Below, piece after piece: positions 63,390-64,000 of a stretch of 64,000 nucleotides of DNA. The notes beneath the pieces are model-generated. The model did no database searches. It was not told the origin of the DNA and saw nothing but the letters and a program-made list of their open reading frames with translations. The DNA lies in NCBI GenBank assembly GCA_963978905.1, contig OZ022258.1:31748716-31812715 (forward strand). The letters run 5' to 3'. Within the stretch, counting starts at the first letter, position 1. Each line of letters opens with the position of its first letter. The position numbers were made by a program, and so were the translations under genes. The DNA comes from Trichostrongylus colubriformis. Its lineage: Eukaryota; Nematoda; Chromadorea; Rhabditida; Trichostrongylidae.

Positions 63390-64000
63390 ACTTTACGGGT
63401 GAAAAGACATTTTTTGTGCAAGTGTTTTTGATAACTTCGATGGTGCATCTATTTTGAAAGTGACACATTTTCCATTTGCAAATGACTTGAGCTCAGACGT
63501 TGTTCATATAACAAATTTATTTCGATCGCTAGCAATGTATAAGAAAACAGCTGAAGGTTTGAAAAAAAAGGTTGCAATTTTGATCTAGCGTCATTGATGC
63601 CAGCTGGGCTTTGACTTCATGCTTCTGGTCTCTCCTTCAATATATTACGGATGACATTCGCCAGAGAGTGAAATGTGAGGCGGTCATGCGGATTTGCCTG
63701 AAGACTAATTTTGGTTAAAAATATTTGCATATCATTAATATGTGCTCATTCAAAAAGCCGTGAGCATTTCATATATGCACAATTGCAGCCATCGAGCACG
63801 TTACTGAGAGACCTTGGGTGGGTGACCTGAGTGCTCAGTAAGCGTGAGTATGTCACCTCAGGGGAACCAGTAGGTAGTCCGAGAAGATAAGTGGTGTAGT
63901 TATGGTGAAAGTCGCAATCTGACCTCTCAGAGAAGAGTTATTGAGTCCGGCCTACTCCTCTGGATTGGGTTTCACATGCAGGCGACGAATTCGCCATTGA
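63390..64000. other. 3' flank or further intron and exons
   Basis: If the GTAAAC donor is used, candidate small exons are near 63500-63560 (VVHITNLFRSLAMYKK) and 63592-63680 (VIDASWALTSCFWSLLQYIT), both after AG acceptors. I cannot decide between these and untranslated sequence. Confidence 0.3.

Noticed and set aside
63780..63960. CTTGGGTGGGTGACC resembling the end of 5S rRNA
   Set aside because: Only a short stretch agrees; the conserved internal control region and the closing stem are not found.
1..64000. CRISPR arrays, bacterial operons, phage genes
   Set aside because: Searched by eye for regular spaced repeats and operon-like ORF runs; none. Gene structure is clearly eukaryotic.

Overview
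The window reads as a repeat-rich nuclear segment of a parasitic-type nematode, probably a strongylid (hookworm or relative). Introns in the host gene are mostly 40-75 bases with TTTCAG-like acceptors. The last exon of a nicotinic acetylcholine receptor subunit is of nematode type. The mobile elements (mariner, Penelope-like, LTR and foldback elements) suit that group. There are no bacterial operons, CRISPR arrays or rRNA genes. The species assignment is inference only.

Layout. 1-15.7 kb: almost only repeats: a TIR element with a 9-base target duplication, long foldback repeats, and three decayed Penelope-like element (PLE) pieces, two of them broken by later TA-flanked insertions. 15.77-15.93 kb: terminal exon of a nicotinic receptor subunit (+). 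16.7-17.1 kb: mariner remnant. 18.2-27.0 kb: one LTR-bounded composite on the minus strand with a candidate 5-base duplication. It holds gag, RNase H and integrase remnants, a second smaller LTR pair enclosing gag-like ORFs (one cut by a TIR element), and a broken UPF1-type helicase. 27.1-29.0 kb: palindromic GC-rich repeats and a hAT-like MITE.

29.8-63.4 kb: one long plus-strand gene, about 27 recognisable exons and about 1250 codons, which I identify as a focadhesin (FOCAD) homologue. Its short introns are normal for a worm, but several introns of about 1-11 kb are filled with repeats. The largest (37.7-48.4 kb) holds elements nested up to four deep: a foldback element, into whose arm a nearly intact PLE has inserted (12-base target duplication), and whose centre holds a Mutator-like element that itself carries inverted pieces of a mariner transposase. 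The 7.9-kb intron before the last exons holds a PLE fragment, a long CT repeat, a mariner, an abutting TIR element and a tRNA-like sequence.

The strongest novelty is structural. Three separate foldback elements are each built from two inverted copies of the 3' end of a mariner-type transposase gene. GGGTGT-ended TIR elements with 8-9 base duplications recur. The PLE terminal repeats carry a hammerhead-ribozyme-like core. An SF1 helicase remnant sits inside an LTR-bounded composite. All identifications rest on reading motifs by eye; none was checked by a database search.
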